A stretch of 5,561 nt of DNA from Flavobacteriales bacterium CG18_big_fil_WC_8_21_14_2_50_32_9 (lineage in GTDB: Bacteria; Bacteroidota; Bacteroidia; Flavobacteriales_E; Vicingaceae): contig PCUH01000241.1 of the NCBI GenBank assembly GCA_002770955.1, positions 293 to 5,853 of the forward strand, in the 5' to 3' direction. Numbering within the stretch: position 1 is the stretch's first letter; the number at the start of each line of letters is the position of its first letter. This document shows positions 1 to 5,561 of this stretch, piece after piece. The notes beneath the pieces were generated by a model. It was not told where the DNA came from, made no database searches, and saw nothing but the letters and a program-made list of their open reading frames with translations. Position numbers and translations under genes: made by a program.

Positions 1-7
1 AAAATTA

Positions 8-225
8 ATGAAAACAGTAAAGATTACAATAGTGTTAACATTAATTGTTTGGTTTGCACAATCAGGATGTAAAAAAAATGACTGTGAAAAGACAGACTGG
101 AAAAAGACTGTTTTTGCACAATGGAATACAACCCTGTTTGTGGTTACGATAATATAACTTATGGTAGTGCTTGCGAAGCAAAATACCAAGGAATAACTAA
201 GCACACTAAAGGAAAATGTGAATAA
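8..225 (+). pseudogene. Kazal-type protease-inhibitor-like lipoprotein, split by a -1 frame change
   Basis: The gene opens with ATG at 8 and encodes a lipoprotein signal: a short basic start, a hydrophobic stretch and a lipobox-like QSGC with the lipidated Cys at residue 21. This frame continues as KKNDCEKTDWKK and then stops at 155-157 after 49 codons. The adjacent frame, open from 88 to the TAA at 223-225, carries an unmistakable Kazal-like module: DCFCTMEYNPVCGYDN, then TYGSACEA and a final GKCE. Spacing fits Kazal domains (seven residues between the second and third Cys, ten between third and fourth), although the usual fifth Cys seems to be missing. One extra A in the A5 run at 101-105 would join the halves into a protein of about 72 residues, anchored in an envelope membrane and possibly inhibiting serine proteases. 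Whether this is a sequencing indel, a real mutation or programmed slippage cannot be told here. The start codon is 7 bases from the window edge, so the promoter is not visible. Confidence 0.72.
101..106 (+). other. Frame-change point in the Kazal lipoprotein gene (A5G run)
   Basis: In the upstream frame the codons are TGG AAA AAG ACT. Slipping back one base after AAG gives GAC TGT TTT TGC, which is DCFC, the start of the Kazal core. The homopolymer A5 followed by G is a typical place for an indel error. The heptamer G-AAA-AAG only loosely resembles a -1 slippery site, because the P-site codon would re-pair with GAA. The likeliest reading is an indel rather than recoding. Confidence 0.6.
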
Positions 226-246
226 GCCTTCTTAATCTAAGACATT

Positions 247-768
247 ATGCGTTTTTTAGGTATTTTTTCAAGTATTACCCTACTTTTAGTTATCGGACTA
301 AATTCAAAAGCTGTTTGTCAAAATGATGTGGCAACCGATTTATCTAAAACATACTCCAATTCAATAGAAATAGATGCTGAATTATTAGGATTTAGTTTTG
401 GTTTTAAACACAGAATACATCAAGATTTATTTTATGGAACACAATTTGGAGCAGGTTTAACTTTATCTCAACTACATACTGGAGGAGGTTTTACTGAATC
501 ATCTTACTTTTCAGAAATAATACATTTACAACTTTTACTTAGTTATTGTTTAGATGATTTTATTATAATAGAAACAGGCCCAAGAATATCTGTTTTTTAT
601 AATGGAGAATCCGAAATAGAGATGTTTTCGTTAGCAACAAGTGGATTTATAGGGTTTAACAACTTTAAAATAGGGATTAGGTTAGGTTTTTTTGGAACTA
701 ATTTTAACGAACACAACATTATTACTTCATCACTTCTTATTCTTAGAATTTCTTTAAAAAAGAAATAA
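247..768 (+). CDS. Secreted small beta-barrel-like outer-membrane protein, function unknown
   Basis: This 173-residue protein has a classical signal peptide at about residues 1-24 (MRFLGIF, a hydrophobic core, then SKAVC), probably cut just before Gln25. Gln at +1 is common in Bacteroidota exports. The mature part is made of alternating polar/hydrophobic, Gly- and aromatic-rich stretches of 10-18 residues separated by short polar turns: about 39-57, 62-78, 88-101, 103-118, 125-137, 139-151 and 157-171. That pattern and size suggest a barrel of around eight strands in the outer membrane. There is no helix typical of a membrane anchor after the signal. It starts 21 bases after the Kazal-like gene and no promoter is visible between them, so co-transcription is likely. 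I do not recognise a specific family and no substrate can be named; a periplasmic beta-rich protein is the alternative. Confidence 0.75.
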   Translation: MRFLGIFSSITLLLVIGLNSKAVCQNDVATDLSKTYSNSIEIDAELLGFSFGFKHRIHQDLFYGTQFGAGLTLSQLHTGGGFTESSYFSEIIHLQLLLSYCLDDFIIIETGPRISVFYNGESEIEMFSLATSGFIGFNNFKIGIRLGFFGTNFNEHNIITSSLLILRISLKKK

Positions 769-780
769 CATTACTCCACT

Positions 781-824
781 GTGCTTAGTCTGAGGCAAGG
801 AATTAAGCAAAGGCGACTAAGCAC
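781..824. repeat. 10-bp perfect inverted repeat with 24-base loop
   Basis: GTGCTTAGTC at 781-790 is the exact reverse complement of GACTAAGCAC at 815-824. It begins 12 bases after the stop of the beta-barrel gene, so as RNA it could form a hairpin at the 3' end of that transcript. No T-run follows the second arm, so it is not a standard intrinsic terminator. It may be a dispersed intergenic repeat or an RNA-stabilising stem. Confidence 0.55.
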
Positions 825-852
825 TTATTACTAAACAAAAACATCTTTCAAT

Positions 853-885
853 AAACCTTCAAGGTTTTCAAAACCTTGAAGGTTT
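853..885. repeat. 33-base perfect nested palindrome
   Basis: Sixteen-base arms at 853-868 and 870-885 are exact reverse complements around the single C at 869. Each arm contains its own smaller palindrome: ACCTTCAAGGT on the left and ACCTTGAAGGT on the right. The DNA could therefore form one long hairpin or two short ones. I recall very similar CCTTCAAGG/CCTTGAAGG elements scattered between genes in flavobacterial genomes, so this is probably a dispersed repeat that may also stop or protect transcripts. No T-tract follows on either side. Confidence 0.8.
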
Positions 886-928
886 GTCGGTAAAAGCCCT
901 CCCCACCCATTCTAAACCACCCAATACG

Positions 929-959
929 TTATTAACAATTTCACTCTTTTTGTGAATAA
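929..959. other. Pair of DnaA-box-like 9-mers
   Basis: TGTGAATAA at 951-959 is the reverse complement of TTATTCACA, one base away from the DnaA box TTATCCACA. TTATTAACA at 929-937 on the + strand differs at two positions. They lie 13 bases apart in opposite orientation, in an A/T-rich gap. In a genome this AT-rich such matches can arise by chance, and no replication gene is in the window. Confidence 0.25.
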
Positions 960-987
960 CTTTGTTGAAAAACACATTTGCTTAACC

Positions 988-1018
988 TTAAATACACATC
1001 CCTCATCCACTACTTTTG
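988..1018 (+). promoter_or_regulatory. Bacteroidota-type promoter of the 180-residue protein gene
   Basis: TACTTTTG at 1011-1018 matches the -7 consensus TAnnTTTG exactly. The -33 position is weak: TTA at 988-990 is the best placed triplet, 20 bases upstream. The predicted transcript would start near 1024, giving a leader of about 18 bases before the ATG at 1042. That spacing fits the gene downstream well. The leader has no Shine-Dalgarno sequence, as is normal in this phylum. Confidence 0.55.
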
Positions 1019-1041
1019 TATGTAATCAAACTCAATAAGTT

Positions 1042-1584
1042 ATGTTTACACTGTTCAAAAAGAAAAAAGTAAAAGAAGATGTAGCAGCCAACATTTTCAT
1101 CAACTCTATTTTCAATACCATAGATAGTGGATTTCCTGAAATTGTAGGTATTTTAAACGATGCTCCTGAATTTGTTTCTAGTCCGCAGTTGTCTGTAGCT
1201 AATGATGATCATTTTGTGCTACTTGTTTTTGCTACTAACCTTGATATCATTGAAAATAATTTTGAATCTTATGAAGCTGATAATCTAAAAATTGCAATTA
1301 TAGAAAAACTAAGCGAAATTTTTGACACTTCATCTGACGACTTAACAAAAGTAATTCTATCTTATCAAAACTATCTTTCCAAAGTTAATTTCCCTTCCAA
1401 GAACAAAGTTTACGCCATGTCAAAAGGTATTTTTGGAAAATATAGTTTATATGATTTTCAAGATGATTACTTTAAAAACATGAAAAGTCCAAACCCCATG
1501 CTTTTAAAACGACTGGATGAAGTTATGGAAAACTTTGTGTTTAACTGGGATGTTTTTGAAAAAAAATATCACCTTTCTCATTAA
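1042..1584 (+). CDS. Conserved-looking cytoplasmic protein of unknown function (180 residues)
   Basis: The protein begins with a strongly basic MFTLFKKKKVK and has no signal peptide or transmembrane segment. The body is acidic and aromatic-rich. Residues 13-45 look helical, 56-66 (DHFVLLVFATN) look like a buried beta strand, and 82-113 and 147-170 look helical again, so a compact alpha/beta fold is likely. There are no Cys residues and no metal-binding or nucleotide-binding motif that I can see. A good promoter sits just upstream, and the next gene converges on it from the other strand, so it is probably transcribed alone. Codon use resembles its neighbours, which argues for a real gene. I do not recognise the family. 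Confidence 0.75.
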   Translation: MFTLFKKKKVKEDVAANIFINSIFNTIDSGFPEIVGILNDAPEFVSSPQLSVANDDHFVLLVFATNLDIIENNFESYEADNLKIAIIEKLSEIFDTSSDDLTKVILSYQNYLSKVNFPSKNKVYAMSKGIFGKYSLYDFQDDYFKNMKSPNPMLLKRLDEVMENFVFNWDVFEKKYHLSH

Positions 1585-1585
1585 C

Positions 1586-1657
1586 AACCTGAATTAGGTA
1601 TAATATACTCAACACACATAGCTTTTTCGGTTTTTTCGCTTAAACCGAACTCAGGTT
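1586..1657. repeat. Nested inverted repeats after the 180-residue protein gene
   Basis: An inner stem pairs TTCGGTTT (1626-1633) with AAACCGAA (1642-1649) around an eight-base loop. An outer seven-base pair, AACCTGA (1586-1592) with TCAGGTT (1651-1657), encloses it and begins right after the stop codon at 1582-1584. The inner hairpin is well placed to end or protect the upstream transcript, but a T-run after it is lacking. On the - strand the stem is followed by AAAAAGC rather than T. Terminator function is therefore only possible. Confidence 0.45.
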
Positions 1658-1683
1658 AAAAAGATTTTAATGTAGCAACACAC

Positions 1684-1707
1684 CCCTAACCCCTCTCAAG
1701 AGGGGAA
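1684..1707. repeat. CCCCTC/GAGGGG intergenic repeat
   Basis: CCCCTC at 1690-1695 and GAGGGG at 1700-1705 form a six-base GC stem around TCAA, preceded by CCCTAA and followed by AA. This G/C-rich island stands out from its AT-rich surroundings. I recall closely similar CCCTAACCCCTCTCAAGAGG-type sequences as abundant intergenic repeats in Bacteroidota genomes. It sits between convergent genes and could act as a bidirectional transcription barrier. Confidence 0.6.
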
Positions 1708-1736
1708 CTTTCCATAGCACAAAGTCAATAGTGTAG

Positions 1737-1751
1737 GTCATTTTGAATGAC
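1737..1751 (-). other. Small hairpin at the 3' end of the DUF2520 gene
   Basis: GTCATT (1737-1742) and AATGAC (1746-1751) are perfect reverse complements with a three-base loop. The hairpin lies 17 bases beyond the stop codon of the - strand gene. No T-run follows in the - direction, so it is a weak terminator candidate at best. Confidence 0.3.
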
Positions 1752-1767
1752 ATAAAACAGAACCTTT

Positions 1768-2535
1768 TTATTTTTGTATCAGATCCGTAATTAACTTATA
1801 CAACTCCTTGTTTGGATTATTTTCTAACATAGCTAAATGCTTGTTTATAGTTTGTTGGTCTTTTCTTTTTGCAGGTCCTGTTTGTGCTTCTTTAGGCGAT
1901 TGAAACTCAATTTTTTTTGCTGTTTCTTGAATTAAAGGTTTTAAAACTTCAAAATTAATGTTGTTTTTAGTGGTTATTTCTTCCGCAATGGAATACATAT
2001 AATTGGTAAAATTGCAGGCAAAAACAGCAGCTAAATGCAGTGTTTTTCGTTGCTCAGAGTTAATTTCATATACCTTTTTTGAAATAGATGATGCTAAATC
2101 AATCAACAACTGAGTTGTTTGATTTGTATTTCCTTCTATACAAAAAGGCACGTTTGCAACATCTGTATCTTTGTCTTTTGAAAAGGTTTGCAATGGATAA
2201 AATACACCAAATTGGTTGAATCCATTAAAAACAGTTATATCAACACTACCCGAAGTATGCACAATCAATTTATCTTTAAACAAAATTTGATTTACAACAG
2301 TTGCAATAGCATCATCTTTCACACAAACTATATAAATATCAGAAGTATCATCAATTTCGGCAATATTATCTGTTATTTTTATTTGTTGATTAGCTGCTAA
2401 TTTTTCAATCAAAATTTCAGCATTAATTTTTGACTTACTAAAAACCTGATTAATACTAAATCCCTTATTAACAAATACTTTAGAAAGTATTGTTGCTACA
2501 TTGCCTGAACCGATTATTGTAATTTTTTTTATCAC
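1768..2535 (-). CDS. Rossmann-like and DUF2520 domain protein (putative NAD(P)-dependent oxidoreductase)
   Basis: The N-terminus IKKITIIGSGNVATILSKVF is a dinucleotide-binding Rossmann turn (GSGNVA, residues 9-14), followed by a fold like that of ProC and F420-dependent NADP reductases. The strand DIYIVCVKDDAI (about 66-77) and LIVHTSGS (about 90-97) belong to this domain. The C-terminal part, from about residue 125, matches DUF2520: FYPLQTFSK, then HLAAVFACNFTNYMY and the signature QTGPAKRKD near 217-225. The 255-residue length is normal for the family, so the gene looks complete. The reaction is unproven. Some relatives have been proposed as an alternative ketopantoate reductase type in coenzyme A synthesis, but I cannot assign that here. 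The start is GTG (2533-2535); no ATG in frame precedes it and the Rossmann strand begins at residue 3, so this start is well supported. It is divergent from the cytochrome c synthase gene across 119 bases. Confidence 0.88.
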   Translation of the reverse strand: MIKKITIIGSGNVATILSKVFVNKGFSINQVFSKSKINAEILIEKLAANQQIKITDNIAEIDDTSDIYIVCVKDDAIATVVNQILFKDKLIVHTSGSVDITVFNGFNQFGVFYPLQTFSKDKDTDVANVPFCIEGNTNQTTQLLIDLASSISKKVYEINSEQRKTLHLAAVFACNFTNYMYSIAEEITTKNNINFEVLKPLIQETAKKIEFQSPKEAQTGPAKRKDQQTINKHLAMLENNPNKELYKLITDLIQK

Positions 2536-2654
2536 TTTTTTTAAATGTTTTTTAACTATTTATAACGATTAAAAATAACTAATTTTGGACGCAATTAAAC
2601 TAAAAAATCCTGCAAATAACAAACAGACTCTATTTTGTTTTAAAACCTAAAGTA
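2536..2654. promoter_or_regulatory. Divergent intergenic region with candidate promoter for the cytochrome c synthase gene
   Basis: This 119-base, very AT-rich spacer must carry promoters in both directions. On the + strand, TAATTTTG at 2580-2587 matches the -7 box TAnnTTTG, which would start the transcript near 2593 and leave a leader of about 60 bases. No convincing -33 TTG is correctly spaced. On the - strand I find no clear -7 box; the nearest is TAGTTTAA, preceded at 17 bases by TTTG, a weak match. No regulator-binding palindrome is obvious. Confidence 0.4.
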
Positions 2655-5561
2655 ATGTTAAACTCAATCAAAAATATACTTTTTTCAACAAAACTTACCG
2701 CTTTTCTACTTTTTGCTTTTGCTTTTGCTATTGGATTGGCAACTTTCATAGAAAATGATTACGGAACTCCAGCATCTAAAGCCATTATTTTTAATACCAA
2801 ATGGTTTGAATTAATTATGCTTTTATTAGCAATTAATTTTTCTGGAAACATTTTTAAATATAAATTATATCGAAAAGAAAAGTGGACAATTTTAATGTTT
2901 CACCTTTCATTTATTATTGTAATCGTAGGTGCAGGAATTACTCGTTACATCAGTTTTGAAGGATTGATGCACATCAGAGAAGGGGAAATGAGCAATCAAA
3001 TTGTTTCATCAGATACTTACTTTCAGTTTAAAGTGGATGACGATAAAATGCAATATAGTTTTGATAAGCTACTTTTTTTAAATCCAAGATACAACAAGAA
3101 ATTTAAACATTCTTTTAAATTTGAAGGCAATCAAATCGAGATAGCTTACAAAAATTACATTCCAAATTCTATTGATACGGTTGTTAAATCCGAAAAAGGA
3201 ACTCAAATTATAGAAATTGTTACTGTTGGTCAAAACGGTCGTGTTTCGCAATACATCAAAGATGGTGATATGGTCTATTTTGGAAATATTCCTGTAGCCT
3301 TAAACAACAATAAAGTTAAAGAATCCATTCAATTAACAACTACAGACAGTGGAATTTCCATACTTTCTCCTTATGACATTAAGTATTTAAGTATGGATGA
3401 CCAAACCACAGGCATTTTAAATGCGGATACACTTCATGCTTTTACGAATAGGAAACTTTATACAGTTGGCGATGTCCAAATGGTTTTTAAAGAAATGCAT
3501 CAAAACAGTATTATTGAAAAAATTAGTGTTGACAAAAAGCTGAGAAAAGGCGAAGATGCCTTGGTGGTTGATATTAATTGTAATGGAGAAACTAGAGAAG
3601 TTACCTTGTTTGGTGGTCAGGGTTATATCTCTAACAAAACCATTTTTCAATTATCAGGATTAAACTTTGCTTTGTCTTATGGTTCAAAAAGTTTTTACAC
3701 TCCATTCAATCTAAAACTTAACAAATTTACGCTGGAGCGTTATCCCGGCTCGATGAGTCCTTCATCTTACGAAAGTGAAGTTACGCTCTATGATGATAGA
3801 ACAAACTTTGAACATACGCAACGTGTTTATATGAACAATGTGTTGGATTATGACGGCTATCGATTTTTTCAATCGTCTTATGACCAAGATGAACAAGGTA
3901 CTGTTTTGTCCGTTAATTATGATTTTTGGGGAACAACAGTAACTTACATCGGTTATTTCTTTCTTTTCTTAGGAATGATTTTAACCTTGATGGTAAAAAA
4001 ATCTCGTTTTAGATTATTGAGAACTAAAATAGAAAAATTAAAATCCACCAGAAACATTGCTGCTGTTGTTTTGTTGATTTGTTTTTCTTTTTCAACAACA
4101 ACTATTTTTGCAACTGAAAACAAAAATTACGCAATAGATAAAGCTCATGCCGAAAAATTCAGTAAACTAATCATTCAAGATGCTGGTGGTCGATTAAAAC
4201 CAGTGCATACATGGGCTTCTGAACTTTTAAGAAAAGTAAGCCGCAAGGATAACATAAACAACCTCAACCCCGAACAAGTTTTATTGGGAATGATTTACAA
4301 TCCAAGACATTGGCAAAATGTTCCTATGATTTATATCAATAGAAACATCACACAGCTTCAAGAAGAACTCAATGCCAAAGATAATTACGCTTCATTTTTT
4401 GATTTTTTTGACAAGGATTTCAACTATGCATTGACAGAAAAAGTGAAAGCTGCCAACAGTAAAAAACTAGGCGAACGCTCAAAATATGATGAGGAAGTAC
4501 TCAGGGTTGATGAGCGAATTAGCATTTGTTATATGGTTTATGAAGGTAGCATGATACGCTTATTCCCTAAAGCAAACGACCCAAACAACACTTGGTTCAG
4601 TGCATTAGATTACAAAAAATTTGAAACACACGATTCTGTTTTTGTAAAATCAATTCTTGCACTCTATTTTCAATCAATAAATGAAGCTATTACCAACAAT
4701 AATTGGAATCAACCCGATACGCTGCTAAAATATATTGATCAATATCAACGAAAATTTGGAGCATCGGTTTATCCAAAACAAGCAAGCGTGGATATAGAAA
4801 TTGCCTATAACAAATTTGAAGTGTTTAGTAAATTAACAAGGTATTACGCCATCATTGGATTGTTGATGTTGTTTTTCTTATTTGCCGACATTGTTAGTCC
4901 TAAAAAGTACAAACTAAAAATTGTGAATGGATTAGGAATTGGATTAGTCGTGTTATTTTTGGCTCACACACTGGGATTAATTGCCCGATGGTATATTTCT
5001 GGACATGCACCTTGGAGTAATGGATACGAATCGGTAATTTTCATTGCTTGGGTTACCTTGTTGGCTGGTTTTATATTTTCGAGAAACAACAAAATGGCAA
5101 TGGCCGCAACTGCTATTTTAGCATTTATATTACTATTTGTTGCCAACCTTAATTGGTTAGACCCTGAAATCACACCCTTAGTTCCTGTATTAAAATCCTA
5201 TTGGTTAATGGTTCACGTTGCAATTATCACAGGAAGTTATGGATTTTTAGCATTAGGAACTTTGTTGGGTTTTTTAAATTTGGTATTAATGATATTTAAA
5301 AATAAAAACAACAAAAATCGTTTCGACAACACCATTAAACAACTTACCTACACCATTGAAATGACCTTAACAGTTGGTTTATTTATGGCTACAATAGGCA
5401 CATTTTTAGGAGGAATTTGGGCAAATGAAAGTTGGGGAAGGTATTGGGGATGGGATCCTAAAGAAACTTGGGCATTGGTAATTATAATGTACTATGCCAT
5501 GTTATTACATTTACGACTCATTCCAGGTGCAAATGGAAAATATTTATTTAACCTACTTGCT
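2655..5561 (+). CDS. ccsBA: Fused ResB-CcsA (CcsBA) system II cytochrome c synthase, 3' end beyond window
   Basis: This membrane protein exports heme and joins it to CxxCH motifs of apocytochromes c on the outer face of the cytoplasmic membrane. The 969 codons seen contain no stop. The N-terminal ResB/CcsB half has helices at about 14-31, 51-67 and 79-96, the GLATFIENDYGT signature (27-38) and His83, the likely membrane heme ligand. A periplasmic domain includes RYPGSMSPSSYESE (about 362-375) and RFFQSSYDQDEQGT (403-416), ending in a helix at 427-451. A further helix (468-488) leads into a roughly 240-residue outer region with QDAGGRLKP (508-516). The CcsA half has helices at about 730-748, 757-777, 791-808, 814-832, 851-882, 900-923 and 939-957. 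It carries the WWD motif WGRYWGWDPKETW (927-939), His854 as the first external heme ligand and His952 in the next helix. The second external His should lie beyond the edge. ATG 2655 was chosen because it directly precedes helix 1. Confidence 0.95.
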   Translation, partial: MLNSIKNILFSTKLTAFLLFAFAFAIGLATFIENDYGTPASKAIIFNTKWFELIMLLLAINFSGNIFKYKLYRKEKWTILMFHLSFIIVIVGAGITRYISFEGLMHIREGEMSNQIVSSDTYFQFKVDDDKMQYSFDKLLFLNPRYNKKFKHSFKFEGNQIEIAYKNYIPNSIDTVVKSEKGTQIIEIVTVGQNGRVSQYIKDGDMVYFGNIPVALNNNKVKESIQLTTTDSGISILSPYDIKYLSMDDQTTGILNADTLHAFTNRKLYTVGDVQMVFKEMHQNSIIEKISVDKKLRKGEDALVVDINCNGETREVTLFGGQGYISNKTIFQLSGLNFALSYGSKSFYTPFNLKLNKFTLERYPGSMSPSSYESEVTLYDDRTNFEHTQRVYMNNVLDYDGYRFFQSSYDQDEQGTVLSVNYDFWGTTVTYIGYFFLFLGMILTLMVKKSRFRLLRTKIEKLKSTRNIAAVVLLICFSFSTTTIFATENKNYAIDKAHAEKFSKLIIQDAGGRLKPVHTWASELLRKVSRKDNINNLNPEQVLLGMIYNPRHWQNVPMIYINRNITQLQEELNAKDNYASFFDFFDKDFNYALTEKVKAANSKKLGERSKYDEEVLRVDERISICYMVYEGSMIRLFPKANDPNNTWFSALDYKKFETHDSVFVKSILALYFQSINEAITNNNWNQPDTLLKYIDQYQRKFGASVYPKQASVDIEIAYNKFEVFSKLTRYYAIIGLLMLFFLFADIVSPKKYKLKIVNGLGIGLVVLFLAHTLGLIARWYISGHAPWSNGYESVIFIAWVTLLAGFIFSRNNKMAMAATAILAFILLFVANLNWLDPEITPLVPVLKSYWLMVHVAIITGSYGFLALGTLLGFLNLVLMIFKNKNNKNRFDNTIKQLTYTIEMTLTVGLFMATIGTFLGGIWANESWGRYWGWDPKETWALVIIMYYAMLLHLRLIPGANGKYLFNLLA

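Noticed and set aside
101..107. Programmed -1 ribosomal frameshift site in the Kazal gene
   Set aside because: The heptamer G-AAA-AAG is not a good slippery site, no stimulating stem-loop is evident just downstream, and the short lipoprotein has no obvious need for two products; an indel is simpler.
853..885. Intrinsic terminator
   Set aside because: The stem is strong, but no T-run follows on either strand, and the nearest upstream gene ends 85 bases earlier.
781..885. CRISPR array or insertion-sequence end
   Set aside because: The inverted repeats differ from each other, there is no repeat-spacer periodicity, no target-site duplication and no transposase in the window.
2188..2400. 70-codon open frame on the + strand inside the DUF2520 gene
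   Set aside because: It is antisense to a well-supported Rossmann/DUF2520 protein, is rich in Ile/Asn/Tyr as expected from reversed AT-rich coding DNA, and has no promoter or domain.
3417..3650. 77-codon open frame on the - strand inside ccsBA
   Set aside because: It is a shadow of the periplasmic ResB domain, whose own frame stays open throughout; no motif is seen.
4964..5173. 69-codon open frame on the - strand inside ccsBA
   Set aside because: It overlaps conserved CcsA helices and has a composition explained by the reverse complement of membrane-segment codons.

Overview
The window looks like a chromosomal piece from an AT-rich member of the Bacteroidota, most likely a flavobacterium. 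The reasons are the strong A/T bias, the absence of clear Shine-Dalgarno sequences, a perfect match to the Bacteroidota -7 promoter box TAnnTTTG, a signal peptide with Gln after the likely cleavage site, palindromic intergenic repeats of the kind I associate with this phylum, and a fused ResB-CcsA cytochrome c synthase. Family names come from recognising motifs by eye; no search was run.

Left part (1-768, + strand): a small Kazal-type lipoprotein gene split by a one-base frame change at an A5 run, then a 173-residue secreted, probably outer-membrane beta-barrel protein 21 bases downstream. The two may form a small envelope operon. The 273-base gap that follows (769-1041) holds a 10-bp inverted repeat, a 33-base perfect palindrome, two DnaA-box-like 9-mers and a good promoter.

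Middle (1042-1767): a 180-residue cytoplasmic protein of unknown function driven by that promoter, then a 183-base gap between converging genes with a nested hairpin, a CCCCTC/GAGGGG repeat and a small hairpin.

Right part (1768-5561): a divergent pair. On the - strand is a 255-residue Rossmann/DUF2520 oxidoreductase-like protein that starts with GTG. On the + strand is a very long gene, 969 codons to the window edge with no stop, encoding the fused system II cytochrome c synthase (ResB/CcsB half followed by CcsA half with the WWD heme-handling motif). It exports heme and attaches it to apocytochromes c outside the cytoplasmic membrane. The 119-base spacer between the two genes must hold both promoters.

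I see no mobile element, CRISPR array, tRNA or rRNA, and no convincing new multi-gene system. The items most worth a second look are the split Kazal gene, the nested palindrome, and the DnaA-box-like cluster.
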